Assembly (NCBI GenBank): GCA_021106655.1
Contig: JAIOTT010000241.1
Coordinates: forward strand, 1-6,641
Source of the DNA: Bacteroidales bacterium
Lineage (GTDB): Bacteria; Bacteroidota; Bacteroidia; Bacteroidales; SMBSF77
DNA length: 6,641 nucleotides
Direction: 5' to 3'
Position numbers and translations under genes: made by a program. This document shows positions 6,309 to 6,641 of the stretch, piece by piece. How positions within the stretch are numbered: position 1 is the stretch's first letter; each line of letters starts with the position of its first letter. The notes below the pieces were generated by a model, which was not told the origin of the DNA, made no database searches, and was given only the letters and a program-made list of their open reading frames with translations.

Positions 6309-6641
6309 ATGATACACCGATTGACTACAATGTTGTTCAAAACAAAATTAAAGAGAATAATATTCAAAGTGTTGGTAAAAGTAGTATCAGAATGATAAAG
6401 CGTCTGGTAGATGATATTGAAAAAGAGAGCGGTGAAAAATTTATTAGAATGGAAATGGGAGTCCCCGGATTGCCTCCCACACAGATTGGTATTGAAGCTG
6501 AAATAAAAGCTCTGAAAAGTGGTGTTGCTGCGATCTATCCCGATATTCATGGTATTCCTGAGGTAAAAAATGAAATATCCCGCTTTGTAAAATTGTTTTT
6601 AGATATTGAAGTGAAGCCTGAATGTTGTATACCGACAGTGG
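6305..6641 (+). CDS. PLP-dependent aminotransferase, class I/II, N-terminal part (3' truncated by window edge)
   Basis: The first 112 residues of a fold-type I PLP-dependent aminotransferase are visible. Motifs include FIRMEMGVPGLPP (46-58), equivalent to the aspartate aminotransferase N-terminal LxxGxPxxxP-type block. This is followed by the helix IGIEAEIKALKSG (61-73) and AAIYPDIHGIPEVKNEISRF (75-94), the substrate-loop and domain-linker region with the Y-x-x-x-x-G-x-x-E/x-L-type pattern. The PLP-binding lysine and Asp lie beyond the window. The ATG at 6305 is chosen because the start MNDTPIDY fits Bacteroidota relatives as I recall them and lies directly before conserved sequence. It is divergent from hpdB across 299 bp. 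The substrate cannot be decided from this part. A role in aromatic amino acid transamination, feeding 4-hydroxyphenylpyruvate toward 4-hydroxyphenylacetate, is only a speculation from proximity. Confidence 0.88.
   Translation, partial: MNDTPIDYNVVQNKIKENNIQSVGKSSIRMIKRLVDDIEKESGEKFIRMEMGVPGLPPTQIGIEAEIKALKSGVAAIYPDIHGIPEVKNEISRFVKLFLDIEVKPECCIPTV

Noticed and set aside
6092..6550. Minus-strand 152-codon open frame overlapping the aminotransferase start
   Set aside because: It is antisense to a clearly conserved aminotransferase N-terminus and runs through low-complexity AT-rich DNA; the translation is rich in Phe, Ile and Asn and has no recognisable motif.

Overview
The window is AT-rich chromosomal DNA that most resembles an anaerobic member of the Bacteroidota, probably Bacteroidales. 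This placement rests on protein-level resemblance recalled from memory (DnaE, the DUF58 protein, the aminotransferase), on the absence of clear Shine-Dalgarno sequences, and on AT-rich leaders with Bacteroidota-type -7 boxes (TAnnTTTG). No database search was possible.

Left part, plus strand: the 3' end of dnaE (replicative DNA polymerase III alpha), then trxA (thioredoxin, WCGPC) 19 bp downstream, then after a 154 bp gap a DUF58/von Willebrand A-like protein that appears to start at a TTG codon. These look like ordinary chromosomal genes.

Middle, minus strand: a complete three-gene glycyl-radical-enzyme operon, transcribed right to left. It encodes a large catalytic subunit (895 aa, thiyl Cys500, glycyl Gly870), a small Fe-S subunit (79 aa, one His and seven Cys) and a radical-SAM activating enzyme (314 aa, 20 bp overlap with the small subunit gene). 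Gene order, the diagnostic small subunit and the conserved active-site residues identify it as the 4-hydroxyphenylacetate decarboxylase system HpdB-HpdC-HpdA. This system converts the tyrosine-fermentation product 4-hydroxyphenylacetate to p-cresol and CO2. HpdA binds S-adenosylmethionine at its CX3CX2C cluster and installs the glycyl radical on HpdB. HpdC carries two Fe-S clusters and is part of the holoenzyme. The system is best known from Clostridia, so its presence here is the metabolic highlight. An unusual detail is that the first ferredoxin-like cluster of HpdA reads CxxDxxCxxxC, with Asp66 at the second ligand position.

Right part: a roughly 300 bp AT-rich divergent intergenic region holds a candidate hpd promoter, a small ACGT repeat and a possible 22-codon ORF. 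That ORF overlaps by ATGA the start of a PLP-dependent aminotransferase, which runs off the right edge. A link between the aminotransferase and tyrosine breakdown is possible but not shown.

I found no mobile element, CRISPR array, tRNA or rRNA. The hpd operon is the notable system, and it is a known enzyme class in a less common host rather than a wholly new one.
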